This document shows, one piece after another, positions 33,781 to 43,309 of a stretch of 64,000 nucleotides of DNA; position 1 is the stretch's first letter, and every line of letters starts with the position of its first letter. Position numbers and translations under genes: made by a program. Where the stretch lies: the NCBI GenBank assembly GCA_016700175.1, contig CP065003.1:692001-756000 (forward strand), written 5' to 3'. Source of the stretch: Acidobacteriota bacterium (GTDB taxonomy: Bacteria > Acidobacteriota > Blastocatellia > Pyrinomonadales > Pyrinomonadaceae). The notes under the pieces are model-generated. The model saw only the letters and a list, made by a program, of their open reading frames with translations, searched no databases and had not been told where the DNA came from.

Positions 33781-34146
33781 TGTTCCAATACTCCTTTACA
33801 GCCTGTACCTGAAAGGCAAGACGGGTTTACATAAAGGGGAAATCATATCGATATTTCAGGGGTGAGTCAAAGGGGAAATCCGTGCAGTCTTGTCGCAAGG
33901 AAAGATGCGGTACAACTGGCTCCGCACGCGTGGGGACGGTATTCCACGGTTCCGAGGATCGGTCCGAGTCCGTCCGGAAGCGAAAAAGCTCACAGAATCA
34001 TCAATGCGCCGTATGTCGATGCTGGACTCAAACCTCTTGTGAGCAGAGACCCGATCCGCCCTTTTCTGAACCGTACCGGGGATCGCTGCGTAGTAAAGCC
34101 TGATTCAACAACACCTACGATCCGGAATGGATCACGAACACGGAGA
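33781..34146. other. 366-bp intergenic region between metK and the M1-type peptidase
   Basis: This holds the metK promoter and two 12-bp direct repeats (33833-33880). From 33890 to 34146 I see no gene; an open frame that reaches back to 33862 in phase with the peptidase lacks start signals and its translation has no signal-peptide character. A GATCC-N5-GGATC inverted repeat lies near 34120-34134. No strong promoter for the peptidase was found by eye. Confidence 0.7.
33833..33880 (-). promoter_or_regulatory. metK promoter with flanking direct repeats
   Basis: On the minus strand TTGACT (33870-33865), 17-nt spacer, TATGAT (33847-33842). The 12-mer AAAGGGGAAATC (plus strand) occurs at 33833-33844 and 33869-33880, so each copy overlaps one promoter element. 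A regulator binding both could repress. The identity of such a regulator is unknown; it does not resemble a MetJ box. Confidence 0.65.
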
Positions 34147-36060
34147 ATGATGAAACGGACATTGCACTTCTTTCTGACAATTCTACTGCTCTCGACGGCC
34201 GCTCTTGCACAAGACCTATACATGCCCAGGAACGTGAAGGCCGCATACGAGTCCGGCACACGCTCCTTTGACGGGAAACCGGCTCAGAATTACTTCCAAA
34301 ACAAGTCGAAGCACGACATAAGGATCAGCGTTAGTCCCCCTGGTCGAACTGTCACCGGGACCCAGACGATCGAGTTCACCAACAACGGACCCAACCCTCT
34401 GCCGGTTCTCGTGTTTAGGTTCGAACTGAATGTCCACGCCCCCGAAGCGATGCGCGAAAGACCGGTCGGACCTGACGAACTCGCGCCTCCGATCGAGATC
34501 GACGAATACTCGGAAGACGGAACGGTGAGGGAATGGAACCCTCTGATAAAGGCGACCGGGATGACATTCAACGCGGTGCGGCTTCAGAAACCCGTCCTGC
34601 CCGGCGAGACCCGATCGTTCGGATTCAAGTGGCACTACACTCTGGTGAACGGGATCGGTAGAGAAGGTGCGATAGATCCGACGACTTTCTATCTCGCGTA
34701 CTTCTATCCGCGGGTTGCCGTATACGATGACGTTTCCGGCTGGGATACCACGCCGCACATGCTTTCGCACGAGTTCTACGCGGAATTCAACGATTATGAC
34801 GTGGAGGTAACGGTGCCGAAGAATTTCGTCGTGTGGGGCACTGGGGACCTTGTCAACATCGACGAAGTGCTTCAGCCCGCGTACGCGAAGCGCCTGAGAG
34901 GAACTTTCGAGAGCGACGACATCGTGACGATCGCGACGCCGAAAGAGATTGCGGAAGGGAAGGTCACGAGACAGGCCGAGACGGTGACCTGGAAATGGAG
35001 GGCGGAGCACGTGGCGGACGTCGCATACGGGCTCAGCGATCACTACAAATGGGACGCTTCCAGCGTTGTCGTGGACAAGGCCTCGGGCCGCCGAGCCAGC
35101 ACGCAGGCCGCTTATGACCTTGAGTCCAGGAACTTCGCAAAGATGGTGGAGTACATCAAGTCCTCGCTGGAGTTCGGTTCGTTCGACACTCCCGGAGTTC
35201 CTTATCCGTACCCGAAAATGACCATTTTCAGGGGGTTTGCGGACATGGAATACCCGATGATGGCCAATGACAGCGAAATGGGAAATCCGCAGCTTCAGGA
35301 GTTCGTGGCGGCGCACGAAATACTCCACACCTATTTTCCCTTCTTTATGGGGATCAACGAGCGGCGCTACTCATTCATGGAGGAAGGCTGGACGACGGCG
35401 TTCGAGTATCTTTACAACTCGCGGCATTTCGAGAAGGGGTATGCCGACACGATGTTCAAGAACTTCCGTGTCCGCGGCTGGATCACGAGCGACGATCAGG
35501 GGGCCGACATTCCGATAATGACCGCTGAGGATTCGATGACCGGAGAGGGATACGGTAACAACAAGTACGGCCGGTCGGCGCTCGGGTACCTTGCACTAAG
35601 GGACCTTCTGGGCGAGAAGGAGTTCAACAATGCGCTTCGGGAGTTCATAAGGCGATGGAACGGCAAGCATCCGATACCCTGGGACATGTTCTACAGTTTC
35701 AACACCTCGACCGGGCAGGACCTGAACTGGTTCTGGAACGCGTGGTTCTTCAGCCCCGGTTACATCGACATCGCCTTTGGAGAAACAGAAGGCACATCCG
35801 AAGGGGTCAAGATAACGCTTGAGAACCGCGGAGGCTTTCCGGCTCCGTTCGATCTGACCGTGAAGTACAAGGACGGATCATCGGAGACCATTCACAAGTC
35901 GCCTTCGGTCTGGAAGGGAGATCTCCGAAAAACTGTTATTTCAATAAACAAAGGGAAAGAGATCGATTCGATGGCGATCGACGGCGGGATATGGATGGAC
36001 GCGAATCCAGAAGACAATGTCTGGGAAGCGCTGGAGATGATCGGGAATCCTTCAGGCTAA
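34147..36060 (+). CDS. M1-type metallopeptidase, exported
   Basis: A 637-residue protein with a signal peptide (MMKRTLHFFLTILLLSTAAL, cleavage near AQ). The zinc site is HEILH (390-394), with the third ligand Glu413 in FMEEGW, the M1 spacing HExxH-x18-E. The usual exopeptidase motif GxMEN is replaced by FADMEYP, so N-terminal recognition may differ from classic aminopeptidases. The start is one of two adjacent ATG codons (34147 or 34150). It has a beta-sandwich C-terminal tail (about 560-637). No partner gene adjoins. Confidence 0.87.
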   Translation: MMKRTLHFFLTILLLSTAALAQDLYMPRNVKAAYESGTRSFDGKPAQNYFQNKSKHDIRISVSPPGRTVTGTQTIEFTNNGPNPLPVLVFRFELNVHAPEAMRERPVGPDELAPPIEIDEYSEDGTVREWNPLIKATGMTFNAVRLQKPVLPGETRSFGFKWHYTLVNGIGREGAIDPTTFYLAYFYPRVAVYDDVSGWDTTPHMLSHEFYAEFNDYDVEVTVPKNFVVWGTGDLVNIDEVLQPAYAKRLRGTFESDDIVTIATPKEIAEGKVTRQAETVTWKWRAEHVADVAYGLSDHYKWDASSVVVDKASGRRASTQAAYDLESRNFAKMVEYIKSSLEFGSFDTPGVPYPYPKMTIFRGFADMEYPMMANDSEMGNPQLQEFVAAHEILHTYFPFFMGINERRYSFMEEGWTTAFEYLYNSRHFEKGYADTMFKNFRVRGWITSDDQGADIPIMTAEDSMTGEGYGNNKYGRSALGYLALRDLLGEKEFNNALREFIRRWNGKHPIPWDMFYSFNTSTGQDLNWFWNAWFFSPGYIDIAFGETEGTSEGVKITLENRGGFPAPFDLTVKYKDGSSETIHKSPSVWKGDLRKTVISINKGKEIDSMAIDGGIWMDANPEDNVWEALEMIGNPSG

Positions 36061-36153
36061 CGGCCGTACCAGATCGCACGACTCCCGACCAGGCCTTTCT
36101 TTCGGGGGCTGCGGCCTCGATTCACGCCTTATATTGACGGGGAACATCAAAAG

Positions 36154-36176
36154 GCCGCTCTCATTGCGAAAGCGGC
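36154..36176 (-). terminator. Terminator of the parAB operon
   Basis: Stem GCCGCT/AGCGGC with an 11-nt loop; on the minus strand it is followed by CTTTTGATG, a weak U tract. It is 57 nt past the parB stop. Confidence 0.55.
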
Positions 36177-36232
36177 GCAGCCCATTGGCGTCTGATAATA
36201 AGGATTATGTTATGTCCGGGGGTGCAGCGCAA

Positions 36233-37165
36233 CTATTCTTCGGGTCTTCCGCTTTTAACGGCGTCAAAGGCGTTCTTGAGGGCTATCAGGATGTCTTTTC
36301 TCGAGTACTCCTCTTCCGATGCGAAGCTTATCTGCAGTTCAAAGCTCCCGTCTTCGGCCGCGAACGCGAAAGTATTGGCGGCGGAGGCGACCTCGGGTTC
36401 CGGTTCCGGTTCGGACACTTCTTCAGAGGCGGCCTGTGCCTTCGCTTGTGCCGCTTCTTTTCGGAGTGTTTCAGACTTGCCGGACTTCTTCTGGTCCTTT
36501 TCCGTGCGGGTCTTCTCCCGTATGTCCGTCCGTTTAAGATCTTTGTCGAGGATCTCGTCAAGAAGAGCGTGCATCGCTTCCTCATCGAACTGCCTGGATA
36601 TCTCGATAAGCACCGATTTCGCCGTGATGTCGCCTTCCAGGCACCTTTGCCGGATCTCTTCCGGCAGGCCCGCGATGGCGATGGATTCCGTGACAGTCGA
36701 GCGGCTCTTGCCGATCTTCTCGGCGATATCGTCGTGCGTGTATCCGAACCGTACAGTCAGGTCCAGAAGCCCGTCAGCGACCTCCCAGATCGTGAGGTCC
36801 TTTCGCTGCAGGTTCTCGACGAGCGCGATCTCAGCTATCGTGTTCTCGTCGATATCGAGCTCGATGCAAGGAACCTCCGTAAGTCCTGCAAGCTTGCTGG
36901 CCCTCCACCGGCGCTCGCCGGCGATGATCATGTAAGTTCCATCCTCACGAGGTTTAACTAGTAAGGGTTCAAGTACTCCCTGATTCTTTATAGACGCGCT
37001 GAGCTCCGCAAGGTCGCCGATCTCATTCCTGGGCTGGTCGGGGTTCGGCTCGATACGGTCGACCGGGATCACCCTTCCGACGGACCGATTCGCCTTCGCC
37101 AGTTCTTCCACGTAGTGGGAATCATGGCGCATCTTTATCCCCAGAGGCAGTCCTCTTTCAGCCAC
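36233..37165 (-). CDS. parB: Chromosome-partitioning protein ParB
   Basis: A 310-residue ParB with the CTP-binding N-terminal domain: IPVDRIEPNPDQPRNEI, the arginine patch GERRWRA and the ENLQRKDLT motif. An HTH follows (YTHDDIAEKIGKSRSTVTESI in part). A Lys/Glu/Pro-rich linker (about 215-265, with SEPEPEPEV) leads to a C-terminal dimer segment. It binds parS and spreads as a clamp. Start is GTG, overlapping the parA stop by 8 nt. No parS site was recognised in the window. Confidence 0.94.
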   Translation of the reverse strand: MAERGLPLGIKMRHDSHYVEELAKANRSVGRVIPVDRIEPNPDQPRNEIGDLAELSASIKNQGVLEPLLVKPREDGTYMIIAGERRWRASKLAGLTEVPCIELDIDENTIAEIALVENLQRKDLTIWEVADGLLDLTVRFGYTHDDIAEKIGKSRSTVTESIAIAGLPEEIRQRCLEGDITAKSVLIEISRQFDEEAMHALLDEILDKDLKRTDIREKTRTEKDQKKSGKSETLRKEAAQAKAQAASEEVSEPEPEPEVASAANTFAFAAEDGSFELQISFASEEEYSRKDILIALKNAFDAVKSGRPEE

Positions 37166-37913
37166 GGTTCAGCACCTCCTCGGCAAGACTCATATATTCG
37201 ACGGCGCCGCTGGAATTAGGCGCGAACGAGTAGATCGGCTCCTTGTGGGCCGGAGACTCCTCGAGCCGCACGCTGCGGCTGATAGTCGTCTCGAACGCCT
37301 TGGGCCCGAAAACGTCGCGTATATGGGCCTCGACATCCTTTGAAAGCGTGGTCCTTTTATCGACAAGCGTAACGAGGACTCCCAAAAGCTCCAGTCCGGG
37401 GTTCGGGCGGGAACGTACCTTCTCGATCGTTTCGAGGAGATCGTCGGTACCTTCGAGCGCAAAATAGGAAGACTGGATCGGTATCAGCACGTGGGTCGCC
37501 GCGACAAGCGCGTTGACGGTGATAAGGCCAAGGGTCGGCGGAGTGTCGAAGATGATCAGGTCGTACTTGCTCTTGAGGGGTTCGATCCGGTCCTTCAGCC
37601 TGTAGATGGCGTCGAACTCTCCAACGAGCTTGGCTTCGAGCTTCGCGAGGTTGATCTTCGAGGGAATGACGTCGACGCCCTCGACGGACGTCGGATAGAC
37701 AAACTCCTCGATGTTCCTGTCGGGGTTGGTAAGCAGCTCGTAGGCGCTCCCGTTCAGATTCTCGTGGGAAACGAACGAAAGCGAGGTATTGCTCTGCGGG
37801 TCGAGGTCAGCGATGAGTACTCGCTTCCCTCTGATCGCGCAGCCGGCCGCAAGGTTGATGGCGGTCGTGGTCTTGCCCACACCGCCTTTCTGATTTGCAA
37901 TTGCGATGATCAT
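37158..37913 (-). CDS. parA: Chromosome-partitioning ATPase ParA
   Basis: A 251-residue ParA/Soj ATPase. The deviant Walker A is KGGVGKTTTAI at residues 9-19 (MIIAIANQKGGVGKTT at the start), with Walker B LIIFDTPPTLG and the A' motif ADLDPQSNTS. It pairs with ParB to segregate the origin region. The gene follows the bifunctional nuclease gene by 11 nt. Confidence 0.95.
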   Translation of the reverse strand: MIIAIANQKGGVGKTTTAINLAAGCAIRGKRVLIADLDPQSNTSLSFVSHENLNGSAYELLTNPDRNIEEFVYPTSVEGVDVIPSKINLAKLEAKLVGEFDAIYRLKDRIEPLKSKYDLIIFDTPPTLGLITVNALVAATHVLIPIQSSYFALEGTDDLLETIEKVRSRPNPGLELLGVLVTLVDKRTTLSKDVEAHIRDVFGPKAFETTISRSVRLEESPAHKEPIYSFAPNSSGAVEYMSLAEEVLNRG

Positions 37914-37924
37914 CCGATCAAAGC

Positions 37925-38398
37925 CTAATCGATGAGATCAGGCCACTCCTCAGTCTGGGTAGGTTCAGAACTTTCGAACGAGGGTTCTTCGGATTCAGAC
38001 GCCTGGCCCGAAACCTCGAATACTTCTTCTTCGACAAAAATGGGGCAGTCCGTACGGAGCGCGAGAGCGATCGCGTCAGAAGGACGCGCGTCGAAGAAAA
38101 CCGTCTCGCCTTCCCTGTCGCTCAACTCTATTACCGCGTAGAAAGTATTTTCTTTCAGGTCGGAAATGACGATCTTTCTGACGGTGTAGCCGATCTCGAT
38201 AATGAAATTCCGGAGCAGGTCGTGGGTCATAGGGCGCTGGGGAACGATCTTTTCGATCTCGAGCGCTATCGCGTTGGCTTCGAACGCACCGACCCAGATC
38301 GGGAGGATCTTCTCGGAATCGACCCCCTTGAGGACCACGATCGGCGTGTTGCTGTTCGGATCCATGATCAGAGCGCCGATTTTAACCTCGATCTGCAT
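37925..38398 (-). CDS. Bifunctional nuclease family protein (DUF151)
   Basis: A 157-residue protein with the BFN/DUF151 domain: VVLKGVDSEKILPIWVG (about 22-38), EANAIALEIE, RPMTHDLL, and FFDARPSDAIALALRT. Some family members have DNase/RNase activity; the role here is not shown. After residue 128 it has a Ser/Glu-rich acidic tail ending WPDLID. It lies between miaB (18 nt upstream) and parA. Confidence 0.88.
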   Translation of the reverse strand: MQIEVKIGALIMDPNSNTPIVVLKGVDSEKILPIWVGAFEANAIALEIEKIVPQRPMTHDLLRNFIIEIGYTVRKIVISDLKENTFYAVIELSDREGETVFFDARPSDAIALALRTDCPIFVEEEVFEVSGQASESEEPSFESSEPTQTEEWPDLID

Positions 38399-38416
38399 GC
38401 GACTATCCTACAAAAT

Positions 38417-39742
38417 TTAAACCCTTTCACCAAACAACGTGTTGCTTTTCGCGTCGGTGATCTTCACCCTGCAGATATCGCCGGGGACCGCACCGTTTCC
38501 TGCGAAGTTCACTACCTTGTGGCACGTTGTGTGGCCCGACAGATGATCGTCGTCGCGCTCAGAGGCCTTTTCGGCCAGGACATCGTAAACCTTTCCGACA
38601 GAATTACTTAAAGATCGCCGAACATTCTCCTTCTGGATCTCTTCGAGTTCGAGGAAACGGCGCGTCTTTGTCTGGTCGGTCACGTCGTCCTCGAGTGCGG
38701 CGGCTGGCGTTCCGGGTCTCGGCGAGTACTTGAAGATGTAGGCCGCGTCGTAACGGCAGTGTCTCACAAGTTCTTTCGTGCCGCGGAAGTCTTCCTCCGT
38801 CTCGCCGGGGAAGCCGACTATTATATCGGTCGTCAGTGAGATCTCCCTCGAAGAGCTCCGGATCCGGTCGATCTTCTTCTTGTAACTGTCGATCGTGTGG
38901 CCCCTGCGCATCTCCCTCAGAAGGCGGTCGCTTCCGCTCTGGACCGGAAGATGAACCCAGTTGCAAAGGTTGTCGTTCTCCTCGATCGCGTCGACTATGT
39001 CCGGATGAAAGTCCCTGGGGAAGGAAGTCGTAAACTTGATCCGCTCGATCCCCGTGGCGGCCACGGCCCGCAGAAGCCTGGAAAACGGTGTCGCTCCCCG
39101 GAAGTCTTCCAGACCGGTATCGGTCCCCGGTCTGTAACTGTTTACGTTCTGGCCGATAAGGTGAACCTCCTTTACACCCGTACGGCGGAGATCGAGCACC
39201 TGACGGACGATCTCTGATGCGGGGAGACTTTTCTCGCGGCCTCTCGAGAAGGGGACAATGCAGTAGGTGCAGAATTTGTTGCAGCCTTCGATGATCGGAA
39301 CGAACGCGACAAAGGGAGAATGGCGGCTCTTGTCGGCGACGGTCCAGTCGTAATCGTCCTCCCGGCCTTTCAGGTCGATGACATTCCCTTTACCGGAACC
39401 GGCCAGGCGGATCGCCTCGTGGACCCTTCCAACGGCGCGGGTCCCGACCACGAAATCGATCCCGCGGTCTTTCTCAAACAGGGTTTCGCCTTCGAGCTGG
39501 GCCACACAGCCCATCACGCCCACAAGCCTTTCGCCTTTCCCGCCGGGCTTTATCTGGCCGACGCGCGTGTACAGCTTGTGTTCAGCCTTCTCACGGACCG
39601 AGCACGTATTGAGCAGCACGATGTCTGCGGAACCCTCGTCGGAGGTGATCTCAAAGCCCTCGGATTCAAGAAGCGTCGAGACCCGCTCCGAATCGGACAC
39701 GTTCATTTGACATCCGTGGGTTTCCAAATAAACTTTTTTCAT
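38417..39742 (-). CDS. miaB: tRNA-2-methylthio-N6-dimethylallyladenosine synthase MiaB
   Basis: A 441-residue methylthiotransferase. Its three parts are an N-terminal UPF0004 domain with Cys residues in ETHGCQMNVSD, LNTCSVREKA and VMGCVAQ, a radical SAM core with CNKFCTYCIVPFSRGRE (about 150-160), and a C-terminal TRAM domain. It uses two iron-sulphur clusters and SAM to thiomethylate i6A37 in tRNA. It is divergent from dnaE with a 41-bp gap. Confidence 0.95.
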   Translation of the reverse strand: MKKVYLETHGCQMNVSDSERVSTLLESEGFEITSDEGSADIVLLNTCSVREKAEHKLYTRVGQIKPGGKGERLVGVMGCVAQLEGETLFEKDRGIDFVVGTRAVGRVHEAIRLAGSGKGNVIDLKGREDDYDWTVADKSRHSPFVAFVPIIEGCNKFCTYCIVPFSRGREKSLPASEIVRQVLDLRRTGVKEVHLIGQNVNSYRPGTDTGLEDFRGATPFSRLLRAVAATGIERIKFTTSFPRDFHPDIVDAIEENDNLCNWVHLPVQSGSDRLLREMRRGHTIDSYKKKIDRIRSSSREISLTTDIIVGFPGETEEDFRGTKELVRHCRYDAAYIFKYSPRPGTPAAALEDDVTDQTKTRRFLELEEIQKENVRRSLSNSVGKVYDVLAEKASERDDDHLSGHTTCHKVVNFAGNGAVPGDICRVKITDAKSNTLFGERV

Positions 39743-39783
39743 ACCGTAGAAGGATTCCTCACTGCCCGCCGAAAACGAAAATT

Positions 39784-42700
39784 ATGTCGAAAACAGGGGA
39801 TTTTGTCCATCTGCACGTCCACACGGACTTCAGCCTTCTGAAGGGCTGCATCCGCCTGAAACCGCTGGTAGAGGCGCTTTCCGAGATGGAGATGAGTGCC
39901 TGCGCCACCACCGACTACGCGAACATGTTCGGCGCGGTCTCATTTTACAGGCAGATGACCTACGCGGGCCTCAAGCCGATCATAGGCTACGAAGCCAACC
40001 TGACCTTCGGCAGCCGTTTCGACAAGAGCCCCGTGGTTGAATCCGGCGAACTCCCCTACTACCACGTCGTCCTTTTGGCGAAAGACCGCGACGGATACCT
40101 GAACCTCGTGAACCTCGCCTCGAGAGCCTATACCGAAGGCCTGTACAACAAGCCGCGGATCGACGCAGAACTCTTGAAAGAGCGTTCCGGGTCGCTTGTC
40201 TGCCTTACATCGAATCTAAAAGGCCCGGTCGGCCACCATCTGCGGCACGGCAACTTTGAAAAGGCGTCTTCGAACGTGCGCCTCCTCCAAGACATGTTCG
40301 GCGAGGACCTATACCTGGAACTGCAGGACCATGGGACCGAGGAAGAGGCCTCGATCAGACAAGGCCTCGTATCGCTTTCGAAAGACCTGGGCGTTCCGCT
40401 CGTCGCAACGAACGACGCGCACTATCTTGCGAGGGAAGATGCGAGGGCGCACGAGGTCCTTCTTTGCATAGGAGAGGGACAATCCGTGGAGGACGCGTCG
40501 AGGCCGAGGCTCGGGAGCGACAAGTACTATCTTCGTTCGAAAGAGGAGATGTGGGACTTGTTCGGCCGCGAGCATCCGGAGGCGCTGGAAAATACCCTGA
40601 AGATCGCTTCGGAATGCAACGTCGAGTTCGATCTGGGGAACAGGTACTTTCTGCCGAAATACCCTATCCCAAAGGAAAGCAACGCGGCGACGGAGCAGGA
40701 GTATCTGGAATCGGTCGTCGAAGAGGGATTCGAGAGGCGCAAGGAAACGGTCTGGAACCCTCAGATCGAGAAAGGGGAACTTCGCTACCCCCTTGAAACC
40801 TATCGCGAGAGACTAAAGGAAGAGTTCCGGATCATAGGGGAGATGGGGTTCCCCGGGTACTTCCTGATCGTGTGGGAATTCGTCAAGTACGCCCGCGAGA
40901 AGGACATACCGGTAGGGCCCGGCCGCGGATCCGCCGCAGGATCCCTGATCGCATACTGCCTCGAGATCACGGATGTCGATCCGATCCAGCACGATCTCCT
41001 TTTCGAGCGCTTTCTGAACCCCGAGCGCGTATCCATGCCGGATATCGATATCGATTTCTGCGTTCGCGGCCGCGGGGAGGTCATCGAGCACGTCGCGGAG
41101 TTTTACGGCAGGGACTCGGTCTGCCAGATAATCACGTTTGGGACGATGGCCTCGAGAGCGTCGATCAAGGATGTGGGGCGCGCGCTTAACATGCCGTATG
41201 CGGACGTCGAACGGATAGCGAAGCTGATCCCGCCGCCGGTCCGCGGCAGGAACGTGAGCATAGGCCAGGCGCTTGAACAGGTGCCCGAGCTCAAGAAAGC
41301 CGTCGCCTCGGACAAGAAGGTGGCCGAACTCGTCGATCTGGCATTGCGGCTCGAAGGTTGTTCGCGCCACACTTCCGTCCACGCCGCCGGCGTCGTGATA
41401 TCGCCTCAGCCGCTGCAGGAACTTGTCCCGGTCGCGATCTCCAGCAGGAACGACGAACTGACGAGCCAGTACCCTATGCTGGACCTCGAAGACGCCGGGA
41501 TGCTTAAGATGGATTTCCTCGCGCTTACTACTTTAACGATCATAAACGATTGCTTAAAGAGCCTTAAGCAGAAGACCGGGGAGACGATAGACTGGAGCGA
41601 GGTGTCCTTAAGCGATGAGAAGACCCTTAAGCTGTTTTGCGAAGGAAGGACGGACGCGGTCTTCCAGTTCGAGTCCGGAGGTATGCAGGAGATATGCAGG
41701 AAGCTGAAGCCGAAGGATCTTGAAGACCTAGCGGCACTTAACGCGCTCTATCGCCCGGGACCGCTCGACGGCGGAATGGTCGACGACTTTATCGCCCGAA
41801 GAAGAGGCGAGAAACGTGTGAGTTACATAGTCCCCGAGATGGAGGACATTCTGAAGAACACGTTCGGCATCCTCGTCTACCAGGAGCAGATCATGCAGCT
41901 GGCGCAAAAACTCGCCGGGTACTCGCTCGGCGAAGCGGACATGATGCGCAGGGCGATGGGAAAGAAGAAGCGCGCCGCGATGGCGGAGCATGAGAAGCGT
42001 TTCATCGACGGTGCCGTCGACCGCGGTATCGAAAAGAAAAAGGCGGAAGAGATCTACAACCTCATGGCGCAGTTCGCGGATTACGGCTTTAACCGAAGCC
42101 ACTCGGTCGCATACGCGTACGTTGCTTTTCAGACCGCGTATCTCAAGGCGCATCATCCGGAGTATTTCTACGCTGCGGTCCTTTCGAGCGAGGCCAACGA
42201 CTCGGCAAAGATATACAAGTATGCGAACGAGCTCAGGGACTTCGGGCTCAAGCTCCTGCCGCCGGACGTCAACGAGAGCGATGCGGGTTTCACGCCTCTC
42301 GAAGGCGCCGTGAGATTCGGGCTTACGGCCATCAAGGGGATTGGAGCAGGAAGCGTGGAATCGATCCTCGAAGCGAGGAAAGCCGGCGGGCGCTTCACTT
42401 CCCTGTTTGATTTCGTTTCGAGGATCGAACAGGGGGCGATCAACAAGAGGGCGCTGGAAAGCCTTATTTGCGCGGGCGCGTTCGATTCCCTGGACCCGGA
42501 GAGTGATCCCTCGATGTGGAGGGCCCGCCATTTCGAATGCATCGATGAAGCGCTGAATCACGGACAGAGGGTCTGGAACGACAGAAAGATGGGACAAAGC
42601 GCCCTCTTCGGGTCCGCGGCGGTGGGCGTGGCGGAATCGAAGGACTTTCTTCCATACGCGATGAGATGGTCCGGCGCGGAGCTTTCGGCAAAGGAGAAGA

Positions 42701-43305
42701 TGGCGGTCGGATTCTATCTCTCGAACCACCCGCTGGACAGCCACAAAGAAAGGCTCGCCGGGATGGGAATCGAGAGGCTAAACGGGTTCTCCGATGTTCG
42801 CCCGGGCGATCAGGTAAGGCTCGCCGGAATGGTGGCGAAGCCGCAGGTGAGGCAAAGCCGGAAAGGAAACCGGTTCTGCATTTTCACACTTGAGGACCAG
42901 ACCGGCAACGTGAAATGTCTCGCGTGGGCAGAAGCATATGGAAAGTACTCGGAACTTCTCAGAGACGACGAACTCCTGATCGTCGATGCAAGGGTCGAAT
43001 CCAACGACGGCAGCGACCTGGTCGTGATAGTCAACGAGATCACAAGCCTTACCGAGGCGATTTACAAAAACGCACGAAGGCTTATAATCAAGCTTCCCGA
43101 AAACGCAGATGAAAAAACGGTTCTTGACAGGGTCTTCTCGCTTCTCGGAACCGGCAAAGGCAGCTGCGAGGTCCTTCTGGATGTGCCGGCCGGAAACGGG
43201 ATCAGCGTACGGCTCAGATCCGAGCCTTTCCGGATCGTAGGTTCCGGGCGACTCGAACGGGATCTCGAGGCGTTTGGATGCGCGGTGGACTGGGACTTCG
43301 GTTGA
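39784..43305 (+). CDS. dnaE: DNA polymerase III alpha subunit
   Basis: A 1173-residue replicative polymerase. The PHP domain opens with HLHVHTDFS (9-17). The catalytic acidic motif PDIDIDFC is at 419-426, with the helix-hairpin-helix in the thumb and an OB domain near the C-terminus (RPGDQVRLAGMVAKPQ and FCIFTLEDQTGNVKC). In the second PHP motif the usual His is Tyr45 (TTDYANMFG), so the metal site is probably incomplete and proofreading would need a separate exonuclease. accA follows after 4 nt. Confidence 0.97.
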   Translation: MSKTGDFVHLHVHTDFSLLKGCIRLKPLVEALSEMEMSACATTDYANMFGAVSFYRQMTYAGLKPIIGYEANLTFGSRFDKSPVVESGELPYYHVVLLAKDRDGYLNLVNLASRAYTEGLYNKPRIDAELLKERSGSLVCLTSNLKGPVGHHLRHGNFEKASSNVRLLQDMFGEDLYLELQDHGTEEEASIRQGLVSLSKDLGVPLVATNDAHYLAREDARAHEVLLCIGEGQSVEDASRPRLGSDKYYLRSKEEMWDLFGREHPEALENTLKIASECNVEFDLGNRYFLPKYPIPKESNAATEQEYLESVVEEGFERRKETVWNPQIEKGELRYPLETYRERLKEEFRIIGEMGFPGYFLIVWEFVKYAREKDIPVGPGRGSAAGSLIAYCLEITDVDPIQHDLLFERFLNPERVSMPDIDIDFCVRGRGEVIEHVAEFYGRDSVCQIITFGTMASRASIKDVGRALNMPYADVERIAKLIPPPVRGRNVSIGQALEQVPELKKAVASDKKVAELVDLALRLEGCSRHTSVHAAGVVISPQPLQELVPVAISSRNDELTSQYPMLDLEDAGMLKMDFLALTTLTIINDCLKSLKQKTGETIDWSEVSLSDEKTLKLFCEGRTDAVFQFESGGMQEICRKLKPKDLEDLAALNALYRPGPLDGGMVDDFIARRRGEKRVSYIVPEMEDILKNTFGILVYQEQIMQLAQKLAGYSLGEADMMRRAMGKKKRAAMAEHEKRFIDGAVDRGIEKKKAEEIYNLMAQFADYGFNRSHSVAYAYVAFQTAYLKAHHPEYFYAAVLSSEANDSAKIYKYANELRDFGLKLLPPDVNESDAGFTPLEGAVRFGLTAIKGIGAGSVESILEARKAGGRFTSLFDFVSRIEQGAINKRALESLICAGAFDSLDPESDPSMWRARHFECIDEALNHGQRVWNDRKMGQSALFGSAAVGVAESKDFLPYAMRWSGAELSAKEKMAVGFYLSNHPLDSHKERLAGMGIERLNGFSDVRPGDQVRLAGMVAKPQVRQSRKGNRFCIFTLEDQTGNVKCLAWAEAYGKYSELLRDDELLIVDARVESNDGSDLVVIVNEITSLTEAIYKNARRLIIKLPENADEKTVLDRVFSLLGTGKGSCEVLLDVPAGNGISVRLRSEPFRIVGSGRLERDLEAFGCAVDWDFG

Positions 43306-43309
43306 ATAT

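Noticed and set aside
33781..33900. SAM riboswitch before metK
   Set aside because: No SAM-I, SAM-II or SAM-IV core pattern was recognised; the leader after the predicted start is only about 55 nt and lacks stable helices.
33862..34146. N-terminal extension of the M1-type peptidase
   Set aside because: The frame is open but the residues are not conserved-looking, the signal peptide begins at 34147, and the metK promoter lies in the extension.
37106..37121. TTCCACGTAGTGGGAA as a parS site in parB
   Set aside because: The centre and flanks do not match the GTTTCACGTGAAAC consensus; the symmetry is imperfect and it lies within coding sequence.
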